This document shows positions 1 through 10,900 of a stretch of DNA of 40,091 nt, in pieces. Position 1 is the first letter of the stretch. Each line of letters starts with the position of its first letter. The position numbers and the translations under genes were made by a program. The notes under the pieces are model-generated. The model ran no database searches, was not told the origin of the DNA, and saw only the letters and a program-made list of their open reading frames with translations. The DNA is from a virus, in IMG/VR virus record IMGVR_UViG_3300028025_003477, positions 1 through 40,091 of that record; one strand, written 5' to 3'.

Positions 1-3000
1 CGTTACCCCATACGGTGTGATTATCTATTGCAGAAGTTGTAGCGTTGTCTCCTATAACAATATTATTATCTGTACCAGCATAAAAGTTAGCAGCAGAACT
101 ATTACCAATTGCAATATTATACTTACCGTTGCTATTAAATTGCATTGCAAACTGCCCAACGGCAATATTTGCTCTACCTACATCATTAGAATTTAAAGCT
201 CTATCTCCAACAGCTGTATTCCAAAGACCAGTAGTGTTGAGATTTAAAGCGCCTTTACCTACTGCAGTATTTCCTGCACCTGTTGTATTACAGCGTAATG
301 CACAGAATCCCATTGCTGTGTTGCCGTAACCAATAGTGTTACAGGAGAGCGCTAGGTTTCCAGTAGCGGTGTTTTGATATCCAGTAGTATTAGCTTTTAA
401 TGCGCAAAATCCTACTGCTGTATTATCGGATGCTGTATTTGCTTGTAGAGAATAAAACCCTACAGCAGTATTACCGCCTCCAGTAACGTTTTGTTGTAGT
501 GATGAATATCCAACAGCAGTGTTATTTATTCCTGTTGTATTAGTAAATAGAGCTGTTCTACCAAATGCAGAGTTTCCTGTGCCTGATGTGTTTGAATATA
601 ATGTTCTGTCACCTACTGCTGTTAAATACCTGCCTGTATTTACTTTTAAAGCGCTTCTACCTATTGCTACGTTATTACAGCCTGTTGTGTTACATCTAAG
701 AGCTTCAACACCTATAGATATATTATTAGTTGCAGTTGTATTTTTTTCTGAAGCAAGTCTACCAATAGCTATATTGAGAATTCCTGTAGTATTACTTGAT
801 AATGCTAAAGAACCAATAGCAGTATTGTCATTTCCTATTGTATTACTATTTAATGCACAAAATCCTACTGCTACGTTGTCTATACCAGTGGTATTAGTAC
901 AAAGTGCATTTACACCAACTGCTGTATTAAATCCACCTGTTGTATTAAATCTTAATGCGCTTTCACCAATAGCTGTATTACTATTTCCTATAGTATTAGT
1001 AAGTAATGCTGAAACACCAAGGGCAGTATTATTAGCTCCTATTGTATTAAACCTTAAAGAATATGCACCTATTGATGTATTAGAAGTTCCTGTTGTATTA
1101 CATCTCAAGGCATAAAATCCTAATGCTGAATTATTTGCTGCTGTTGTGTTAGCTCTTAATGCATTAGTACCTACAGCAGTATTATTACTAGCAGTATTTT
1201 GATTCAAAGATCTATATCCAATAGCTACGTTTGATCCTCCAGCAGTATTAGTTTCTAATGCTGTAAAACCTAGAGCAGTGTTGGAAATACCTGTGGTATT
1301 TGTTCTTAAACTATATGAACCAACTGCTATATTGTTTGTTCCTGTAGTATTACTTCTTAATGCACAGACCCCTATAGCTGTGTTGTTGGATGCTGTGTTA
1401 CAGGATAATGCATTTCTACCAACAGCAGTGTTATTAACACCTACAGTATTACAGTTTAAAGCAGTACTACCTATAGCAGTATTACTAATACCTGTCGTAT
1501 TATTTCTTAATGCACTATATCCAAGTGAGGTATTATATTCACCTATGGTATTACAGTATAAAGCTGTTCTACCAACTGAGGTGTTGAACCTACCTATTGT
1601 ATTTTCCCTTAATGAATTAAAACCTACTGCTGTGTTGTTTGATGCTGTGTTATAGCGTAAAGCATTAGAACCAATAGCAATATTTTGATCACCTGTTGTA
1701 TTATTTCTTAATGCACTATTACCAAAGGAGATGTTATTATTTCCTGTAGTGTTGCTTGCAGATGCACCATATCCAAAGGCATTATTATTTCCACCTGTTG
1801 TGTTACCAAGTAAAGCAACATAACCTACTGCTGTATTACCGCTTGCTAAGTTAGCGGCCAAAGCTCTACCGCCAATAGCTGTAGATTTAATACCTGTTGT
1901 ATTACATTCTAATGCACTTGCACCTACTGCTACATTACCAAATCCTGTTGTGTTTTTATATAAAGTATTTCTACCTACTGCTGTGTTTTGAAAACCTATT
2001 GTGTTAGCTTTTAATGCACCATAACCAACGGCAGTTTGACTATCTCCTGTTGTATTATTTTGTAGAGAAGTACCACCTAATGCTGTGTTATTTGCTCCTA
2101 TCGTATTACTTGTTAATGCATTTACACCAATAGCAACATTGTTTATACCACTTACGTTTAATCTCAAAGCTTGATGACCTATAGCTGTATTGCAGGTACC
2201 TACTGTATTACATTCTAATGCTCTAAATCCTAGAGCTGTATTAACATTACCGGTCGTAGTACTAAACAACGCACTATATCCTACAGCTGTATTAAAACAG
2301 GCTGTATTATTACGTAATGCACCAACTCCCACTGCTACGTTATAGTTACCAGATACACTTAAACATAAAGCGTATGCACCTACTGCTACGTTTCTGATAC
2401 CTGTTGTGTTTTTAAATAATGCTCTATATCCTAAAGAAGTGTTATTAGAACCTATAGTATTGTAAAATGCTGAGTAAAGACCTACTGCAGTGTTATTACT
2501 ACCGCCTGTATTAAAAATTAAAGCAGCATCACCTATAGCGGTATTTCTTTGGCCTGTAGTATTATCTCTTAAAGCTAATCTACCTACAGCAGTATTTTTA
2601 ATACCTGTTGTATTAGCTCTTAATGTTGCGTACCCTAGTGCTACGTTATCTGTACCAGTGGTATTGCTTCTTAATGAATGGAAACCCAGTGCTGTATTAT
2701 TTGATGCTGTATTACATTGTAGAGCATTTCTACCAATAGCAACGTTAGCGTTACCTGCTGTATTACAGTATAAGGCTTGATGACCTATAGCTGTATTGCA
2801 AGCACCGCTTTGGTTGCTTTGAAGAGCAGCCTTTCCTACAGCAACGTTGTATGAACCTATACTGTTATTTCCAAGAGCATCATATCCTATTCCTACGTTA
2901 CTAATACCAACGGTATTTGTTCTTAGTGGACCTCTACCTACTGCAGTATTTCCTGCACCTGTTGTATTACTAGCTAATGTGCACCATCCTAATCCAACGT

Positions 3001-4906
3001 TTCCTGAACCAGTAGTATTACTTCTTAATGAGCAGAAGCCAACTGCTGTGTTATCTGATGCTGTGTTTGATCGGAGAGCTAGATAACCTAATGCAGTGTT
3101 ATTGTTTCCAGCAGTGTTAAGTCTTAGAGCATCAGTACCAACTGCTGTATTGTTACTACCCCCAATATTATATGCTGAGGCAAAACAACCTACAGCTACG
3201 TTAAGTTTACCTGTTGAATTATTTCTAAGAGCACAAGTACCTATTGCAACACTTCCATATCCTACGGTGTTTGATAATAAAGCTTCGACACCAACAGCTA
3301 CGTTTCGGGCACCAGTGGTATTATATCTTAAACTCGCATATCCTACACTTGTATTTCTAGCACCAATTGTATTTGCTCTTAAAGCAAATGATCCAACTGC
3401 TGTATTAGCTGCTCCTGTGGTATTACCAAGTAAAGCTTGAGCACCTACTCCTGTGTTATTAGCAGCTGTGTTTGAAAATAATACTTGAGATCCAACAGCA
3501 GTATTGCTAGTACCTACAGTGTTACAGCCTAAAGTACAAAAACCTATTGCTGTATTATAGGCACCTGTGGTGTTTGCTACTAATGCAATGTATCCGAGTG
3601 CTGTATTATTGAATCCTGTGGTGTTAGCTCTTAACGAAGCGTAACCAACAGCTGTATTGTTGTTTGCGGCATTGCTACATAATGCATTATGTCCTATAGC
3701 TGTATTACTATTAATCGTAGCTCCTGTAGATAGAGCATCTCTACCCATTGCAACGTTATTACCGCCGGTTGTAATAGAACAACCAGCATGCATACCTACA
3801 GCTACGTTATTGGTTCCTCCTGTAGTAAGTCTTAATGCTCTAAGACCTACGGCTATATTGTATTGACCTGTTACATTTGATGAGAGAGCATAATTTCCTA
3901 CAGCTGTGTTGCTTACGCCAGTGGTATTTAATTCTAATGTACTTCTACCAAGTGCAACATTATTTGTTCCTGTTGTATTTGATTGAAGAGCACTTCTACC
4001 TACTGCTACGTTATTTGATACTATGTTTGAATATAAGGCTTGAAATCCAACAGCTACATTATTCGTACCAGTAGTATTTGCAGCTAAGGTACTATTGCCT
4101 ACAGCAGTATTACTTGTACCTGTTGTATTTAATCTAAGAGAGCCTGCACCTAAAGCTACATTATAATTTCCAATTGTATTTGCTCTTAAAGAATATCTAC
4201 CAAGTGCTGTGTTATAATTACCTGAAGTGTTACTTAATAATGAATTAAATCCAATACCTACGTTATACTTACCAATTGTATTAAAATACAATGATTGTAA
4301 TCCAACAGCTACATTACCAGCACCTGTTGTATTTCTATTTAATGATGAGTTTCCAACAGCTGTATTAAAGTTACCTATAGTGTTACAACATAAAGATTTA
4401 TAACCTAATGCTGTATTTTGTTGACCTGTTGTATTACTTTGTAAAGCACTTTTACCTACTGCTACGTTATTAGCGCCGGTGGTATTATTACATAATGCAT
4501 TAGTACCGATTCTAGTATTAGTTGAAACACTTCCCTCACCTCTACCTATATTTACAGAATTAACTGTAATATCACGATCAAATGTAGTAGGGCCGTTTAC
4601 ATTTAAACTACCAGTTATACTAACAGAACCTGTGAATTGATGTGTATTTGACAATGAACTACCAAATACGGTAGATCCTGTCATATAACTTATAGAAGAC
4701 GTTATAGTCTGTACTACAAGTGTTTGAGCAGTAATTGTACCTCCGACATTTAAACTTCCTGAGATATTGATAGATCCTGTAACTGAGTGTACATCGGTAA
4801 TGACACTACCAATTTTTACTCCAGTTTGTAAGACTTCAAATTCAGTTGTACTCCCCGTGATAACTGATAACGATCCTGTAATTACTGTACTTTGTAATTG
4901 AGCCAT
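1..4906 (-). CDS. Giant beta-roll repeat fibre protein, partial (3' end beyond window)
   Basis: The frame opens with ATG at 4904-4906, one base after the stop of the upstream fibre gene. The codon phase I checked at 4906, 3089, 1625 and 2-61 is the same, so at least 1635 codons run off the left edge. Residues 1-110 are TGS-rich cassettes also found in the 2625-aa fibre (TEFEVLQTGVKIG, then HQFTGSVSITGSL). From about residue 127 the protein is tandem 17-residue units of the type NTAVGxxALxxNTTGxN, like the neighbouring 2171-aa protein and reminiscent of YadA-type beta-rolls. The last visible residues (IVIGDNATTSAIDNHTVWGN) break the repeat and look like the exit from the roll, so a C-terminal chaperone domain may follow outside the window. 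The role is probably a tail or host-recognition fibre; this is inferred from architecture and position. Confidence 0.85.
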   Translation of the reverse strand, partial: MAQLQSTVITGSLSVITGSTTEFEVLQTGVKIGSVITDVHSVTGSINISGSLNVGGTITAQTLVVQTITSSISYMTGSTVFGSSLSNTHQFTGSVSITGSLNVNGPTTFDRDITVNSVNIGRGEGSVSTNTRIGTNALCNNTTGANNVAVGKSALQSNTTGQQNTALGYKSLCCNTIGNFNTAVGNSSLNRNTTGAGNVAVGLQSLYFNTIGKYNVGIGFNSLLSNTSGNYNTALGRYSLRANTIGNYNVALGAGSLRLNTTGTSNTAVGNSTLAANTTGTNNVAVGFQALYSNIVSNNVAVGRSALQSNTTGTNNVALGRSTLELNTTGVSNTAVGNYALSSNVTGQYNIAVGLRALRLTTGGTNNVAVGMHAGCSITTGGNNVAMGRDALSTGATINSNTAIGHNALCSNAANNNTAVGYASLRANTTGFNNTALGYIALVANTTGAYNTAIGFCTLGCNTVGTSNTAVGSQVLFSNTAANNTGVGAQALLGNTTGAANTAVGSFALRANTIGARNTSVGYASLRYNTTGARNVAVGVEALLSNTVGYGSVAIGTCALRNNSTGKLNVAVGCFASAYNIGGSNNTAVGTDALRLNTAGNNNTALGYLALRSNTASDNTAVGFCSLRSNTTGSGNVGLGWCTLASNTTGAGNTAVGRGPLRTNTVGISNVGIGYDALGNNSIGSYNVAVGKAALQSNQSGACNTAIGHQALYCNTAGNANVAIGRNALQCNTASNNTALGFHSLRSNTTGTDNVALGYATLRANTTGIKNTAVGRLALRDNTTGQRNTAIGDAALIFNTGGSNNTAVGLYSAFYNTIGSNNTSLGYRALFKNTTGIRNVAVGAYALCLSVSGNYNVAVGVGALRNNTACFNTAVGYSALFSTTTGNVNTALGFRALECNTVGTCNTAIGHQALRLNVSGINNVAIGVNALTSNTIGANNTALGGTSLQNNTTGDSQTAVGYGALKANTIGFQNTAVGRNTLYKNTTGFGNVAVGASALECNTTGIKSTAIGGRALAANLASGNTAVGYVALLGNTTGGNNNAFGYGASASNTTGNNNISFGNSALRNNTTGDQNIAIGSNALRYNTASNNTAVGFNSLRENTIGRFNTSVGRTALYCNTIGEYNTSLGYSALRNNTTGISNTAIGSTALNCNTVGVNNTAVGRNALSCNTASNNTAIGVCALRSNTTGTNNIAVGSYSLRTNTTGISNTALGFTALETNTAGGSNVAIGYRSLNQNTASNNTAVGTNALRANTTAANNSALGFYALRCNTTGTSNTSIGAYSLRFNTIGANNTALGVSALLTNTIGNSNTAIGESALRFNTTGGFNTAVGVNALCTNTTGIDNVAVGFCALNSNTIGNDNTAIGSLALSSNTTGILNIAIGRLASEKNTTATNNISIGVEALRCNTTGCNNVAIGRSALKVNTGRYLTAVGDRTLYSNTSGTGNSAFGRTALFTNTTGINNTAVGYSSLQQNVTGGGNTAVGFYSLQANTASDNTAVGFCALKANTTGYQNTATGNLALSCNTIGYGNTAMGFCALRCNTTGAGNTAVGKGALNLNTTGLWNTAVGDRALNSNDVGRANIAVGQFAMQFNSNGKYNIAIGNSSAANFYAGTDNNIVIGDNATTSAIDNHTVWGN
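62..4525 (-). repeat. Tandem 51-bp coding repeats (beta-roll array 2)
   Basis: About 85-90 head-to-tail 51-bp units encode 17-residue repeats, with some 48-bp units where TASN replaces the usual TTGxN turn. The protein pattern is strongly conserved but synonymous codons differ from unit to unit. The count is estimated from length divided by period. Confidence 0.85.
4597..4740 (-). repeat. Fibre cassette copy in the downstream fibre gene
   Basis: This segment encodes TITAQTLVVQTITSS, then HQFTGSVSITGSL. It is the same cassette that occurs six times in the 2625-aa fibre gene, here joined directly to the start of the 51-bp repeat array. Confidence 0.8.
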
Positions 4907-4907
4907 T

Positions 4908-7900
4908 TTACTGTGTTAGTTTTTTTACTTCTTCCTTTAAAACCTCTATCTGCGACTGTTGATACTTCAACACATTAATAAATATTGTCGAAAGCTTGCT
5001 ATAGTTTATACCCGCTATTTCTTCCGAGCTATCTTTTGATACGAATTCAGGAAATATATTATAAACATCTTCCGCTAAAAGACCAACATCTTTATTTCCA
5101 GTATCTTTCCAAGTAAAAGAAATTGGTTGTAATTTTAGGAAATCCTCAATGTTTGTTGTGTATGGTTCAATGTTTTCTTTTAATTTTCCTGTTGATGTTT
5201 CTATAATGGCAACGAATCTACCAGTGCCGTTTACATCGAAGGTATAGGCAGGAGTTAGGGTGTTTATACCTGTATTTCCTGTAGATCCAGTTACAAACAT
5301 CCTTATATTTCCAGCACCATCAGAAAGTATGATGTTGCAATTTGAGGTTGCGATGTCTGTACCTGAATTAGAACCTACTATTACGTTGCAGGCACCGGTT
5401 GTAATGGAGCAACCTGAATTGGTGCCTAGGGCTGTGTTGTTGGCGCCAGTGGTATTTGCTCTTAACGAACAGAGACCTACTGCTGTATTGCTTGATGCTG
5501 TATTACAGAATAAAGCGTCTCTACCAATAGCAACACTATCATTTCCTGTTTGGTTACTTACGAGTGAGTTAACACCGATTGCTATGTTATTACCACCAGA
5601 TGTGTTACCCTGTAGAGATCCAACACCCAGTCCAACGTTATTTGAACCTACAGTATTATTTACTAATGAATTAGTACCTAGTGCTGTATTAAGTGTTCCT
5701 ACAGTATTAGTTTGTAAAGCACTTTTACCTAAGGCTGTATTGTTACAGCCTGTAGTGTTGTATAAAAGTGAATTTACACCTACAGCTGTGTTATCTGTTC
5801 CTGTTGTATTAGCTCTTAGGGATAGAGATCCTATAGCTGTGTTGTTAGAGGCTGTATTAGCAAATAGAGCGTTTCTACCAAGAGCAGTGTTGTTAGAACC
5901 CACAACGCTAGTGTATAAGGCAAGTGTACCAACTGCTGTGTTATTAGTTCCAGTCGTATTATTTTCTAGTGCACTTGTTCCTATCGCAACGTTAGCACAG
6001 GCAGTGGTGTTTTTTCTTAATGCATAAGGACCTAAAGCTATGTTACTGTTTCCTGTTGTATTACTTCTTAATGCACAGAATCCAATTGCTGTATTGTTGG
6101 ATGCTGTATTTTGACGAAGAGCATACACACCAATTGCTGTATTATTAGCTCCTGTAGTATTTAGTCTTAAAGCTGCATATCCCATTGCTGTATTGCAGTT
6201 TCCTGTAGTATTGCAGTATAAAGCTAAATGTCCAAAAGCTTGGTTGTATTTACCGGTGGTATTAAATAGAAGAGCTTGTGCTCCTACTGCTGTGTTAAAT
6301 CCACCAGTAGTATTACTTCTTAAAGAACAGAAACCAACAGCTGTATTATTAGATGCTGTACTACAGTATAGAGCCTCTCTACCAATAGCTACGTTTGAGT
6401 TACCTGCTGTATTACTAAATAAAGAAGTAACGCCTAACGCTACGTTATTGATACCTGTTGTATTTTTACATAATGCTTGAGAACCAACTGCTGTATTATA
6501 ATTTGCAGTATTAACAGCTAAAGTAGCATTACCAATAGCTGTATTCTGTGTTCCTATTAAGTTGTTTGCTAAAGCAGATGTACCTACAGCTGTATTAAGG
6601 CCGCCTGTAGTATTGCATCTTAAAGTAGCATAACCAAGTGCTACGTTATTAGCACCTACCGTATTATCACGTAATGCACGATTACCAACAGCAGTATTAT
6701 AAGTACCAGTTGTATTACTTCTTAATGCACAGAATCCTACTGCTGTATTATTTGATGCTGTGTTACAATATAAACTGTATGCACCTAAAGCTACGTTACT
6801 AGTTCCAACTGTGTTTGCAAACATAGCATTAGTACCTATTGCTGTGTTTCTTGTTCCTGTTGTATTAGAGAATAAACTATTAGTACCTATTGCTATATTA
6901 CCACCGCCTGCTGTATTATTAATTAAAGCTTGAGATCCTAAAGCTGTGTTTTGTTCACCGGTTGTGTTGCCTTGTAAAGCATAAATACCGACAGCTGTAT
7001 TTCTAATACCTGTTGTATTAAGACATAAAGCATTTCTACCAATAGCTGTGTTACATGTACCTATTGTGTTACATCTTAGGGCACTAAAGCCTATAGCTGT
7101 GTTACTTGATACTGTGTTAGCAGATAAAGCACTTGCACCTACAGCTGTATTAAAACATCCTGTTGTGTTTGACTCTAATGCTCTAGTACCTAAAGCTGTG
7201 TTACAAGCGCCATTAGTATTAGCATATAATGTCCTATGACCAACAGATGTATTATTATTTGCTGTACTAAATACTTGAGAGTATTGTCCTATAGCAACGT
7301 TATTAGTTACTGTTGTTCCATCTCTTAATGTAGCATGTCCTAAAGCTACATTTGATGCTCCTGTAATATTAGCTCTTAAAGCACAGAAACCTACTGCTGT
7401 ATTTGCTGTTCCTGTAGTATTACTTCTTAAAGCACAAAATCCAACTGCTGTATGGCATGATACTAAGTTAGAATATAGCGAATAAGTACCAATAGCTGTA
7501 TTATTTATACCTGTAGAATTAAGTCTGAGTGCTTTAAATCCAATACCCACATTATTTGAAGCATTATTTACTCTTAATGCATCAAATCCAATTGCTACGT
7601 TATCACTACCTACTTGGTTAGCAAGTAAGGAACAAACTCCAATAGCAGTGTTTCTAACTCCTGTTGTGTTAGCACATAAGGAAAAAACACCTAAACCTGT
7701 ATTACAACTACCAGTAGTATTTTTATATAAAGACAAATATCCTAATGAGGAATTATAAGTACCTGTTGTATTATTACCTAGAGCACTGCTTCCGACTGAT
7801 GAATTACGAATACCTACTGTGTTACATGCTAAAGCACTTACACCCACTGCTACGTTATTTGTGCCTGTTGTATTGTTTCTTAATGCACTAGCGCCTACAG

Positions 7901-10900
7901 CTGTGTTACTTGATGCTGTGTTACACCTTAATGCTTGTGTTCCCACAGCGGTATTACTACCGCCTGTTACATTTGATAAAAGAGAATACCAGCCTAAAGC
8001 TGAGTTACTTCCACCTGTTGTGTTTTCTTGTAGAGCACTTCTACCTAAAGCAGCGTTGTATGTACCTGTTGTGTTACATCTTAGCGCACTGCTACCAACG
8101 GCGGTATTATTAGAGGCTGTATTAGCAAGTAAAGAATAAACTCCTATAGATGTATTGCTACATCCTGAAACATTATTAAGCATGGATCTATAACCTACAG
8201 CTACATTACAATTACCTGTAATGTTCGCTTGTAAAGCATTTACACCAAGAGCAGTATTAAAACCTCCTGTTGTATTACTAGTCATTGCGTAGTTACCTAC
8301 GGCTACGTTTACTAGACCTACAGTATTACTTTTCAGTGTATTTTTACCTACTGCTGTATTAAGTGTTCCTGTTGTATTGTTTCTTAATGCACAGAAACCA
8401 ATTGCTGTGTTATCTGATGCTGTATTACAGTAAAGAGCATTAGCTCCAATAGCTACGTTATTATTACCTGTACTATTATATAAAAGTGAATAGGTACCTA
8501 ATGCAGAGTTACTATTACCGGTTGTGTTATTACGGAGTGCCTTTATACCTAATGCAGAGTTATTTGTTCCTGTAGTATTAGTTCTTAATGTACAGAAACC
8601 GACTGCTACGTTATTTGATGCTGTGCTGCAACGTAAACTCTCATTACCCACTGCTACGTTATAGTTACCTGCAACGTTAGCTCCTAATGCACTATTACCA
8701 ATAGCTACGTTACATCTTCCTGTTGTATTACTGGCTAATGCACTTGCTCCAATTGCATTATTATATCCTCCTGTTGTATTGTTGGCTAATGCACTTCTAC
8801 CGAAAGCTGAGTTATAGTTACCAGTTGTGCTGCAGCATAAAGCAGCAAGACCTAAAGCTGAGTTGCCTGCGCCTGTAGTATTACTTCTTAATGCACAGAA
8901 TCCTACTGCTGTGTTGTTTGATGCTGTGTTATATCGTAATGCATTTAGACCAACGGCTGTATTTGATACACCTACTGTGTTTACTGCTAAAGCACTATTA
9001 CCTACTGCTACGTTAAATGTCCCTGTAGTATTTGCGTTAAGAGCATCGTGGCCTACTGCTGTATTGCTCGATGCTGTGTTCTGGAGAAGAGCATTATATC
9101 CAAGTGCTGTATTGTTATCTCCTGCTGTATTAGTATACAGTGCTCCTCTACCTAATGCTGTATTTTTATTTCCGGTTGTGTTACTCCTTAAAGTTAACGT
9201 TCCGACGGCTGTATTACAAATACCTACTGTATTGGCAAATAAAGCACAATTTCCTACTGCTACATTTCCTGTACCGCTTATATTAGAACATAAAGCAGAT
9301 AGACCTACAGCTACATTATTAATACCGACAGTATTACACCTTAATGTATTGTTACCAATAGCAGTGTTATATGCTCCTGTTGTGTTTGTATTAAGAGCAG
9401 CGTGACCTACTGCTACATTACATGATGCTGTACTTGTACGTAAAGCACTGTTACCTATGGCTATGTTATTTCCGGCTGTAGTGACACAGTATAAAGCACA
9501 GTTACCGAGGGATATGTTAAATACACCTGTGGTTGTTCTAAGTTGTGATAGAACGCCTACAGCTATATTATTATTTCCTGTTGTGTTAGCCGGTAACGCT
9601 CCTGAACCTACTGCTGTATTATACTGACCTACTGTGTTAGCCGTTAATGTTCCTGAACCTACTGCGGTATTAGAGCCACCAGTTGTATTGGCACATAAAG
9701 TGTTAATTCCTACAGCAGTATTTCCTGTACCTGTTGTATTAGCATATAATGCCAAAGTTCCTACCGCTGTATTATTTGATGCTGTATTAGCTCTTAATGC
9801 AGAAACTCCAATAGCTGTATTGCTGCTTCCTACTACATTTGTACAGAGAGATAAATTACCAACAGCTACGTTATTATTACCTGTGGTATTTTTATATAGA
9901 GCAAATCTACCAAAAGCATTATTACATATACCTACAGTATTTGAACCTAATGCAAAATATCCAACTGCTGAGTTTTGAGCTCCTGTTGTGTTAGCTGCAA
10001 GAGCGGATACTCCTAATGCTGTGTTAAGTGTTCCTGTTGTATTACACCTCATTGCATTAGTACCAACTGCTGTGTTATTTGATGCTGTATTACACACTAA
10101 AGCATTTATACCTACTGCTACATTACTAATACCTGTTGTGTTATTAAATAATGATTGAAAACCAACAGCTACGTTACAAACACCTGTTGTGTTAGATTGT
10201 AATGAATAAGTACCAACTGCTACGTTGTAGCTACCGTTATTTGTATATAATGCATTTAAACCTAAAGCAACGTTTCTATTTCCTGTTGTATTACACCTTA
10301 AGGCTTGTACACCATGAGCTGTATTTAAACTTCCTTCTGTGTTTGCTACTAAGGAGTTGAAACCAACTGCTGTATTAAAACATCCTGTTGTATTTACACG
10401 CAAAGCACCAGACCCCATAGCAGTATTTCTACCACCAGTAGTATTGTCTCTTAAAGCTGAATTACCGACAGAGGTGTTATAGATTCCGACTGTATTGCCT
10501 CTTAATGCGCAACGGCCTACTGCAGTGTTATTTACTCCTGTAGTATTTTGTTCAAGAGCAGACCTACCAAGAGCAGTATTGTTATCGGCTATAGTATTTT
10601 CAGCTAAAGCATTAAGACCTACTGCTGTATTGTACCTACCAACAGTATTGGCTCTTAACGAATTAACACCAACAGCAACGTTTTCTGTACCTGTAGTATT
10701 GCTTCTTAAAGCACAAAAACCTACTGCAGTATTATTAGAAGCTGTATTGCAAAATAAAGAACGATTACCTAAAGCTGTATTATTATTTCCTGTTACATTA
10801 GTAAATAGAGCGTAATATCCAACAGCTGTATTAGAAGAACCTGCTGTATTATAAAATGAAGCATTTCTGCCTATTGCAATGTTTTGTAGTCCTACTGTGT

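Noticed and set aside
4904-4912. Frameshift or read-through joining the 2171-aa protein to the next fibre
   Set aside because: The upstream protein ends with a complete S74 domain and coiled coil, and the next gene has its own ATG one base later, so they are separate proteins.
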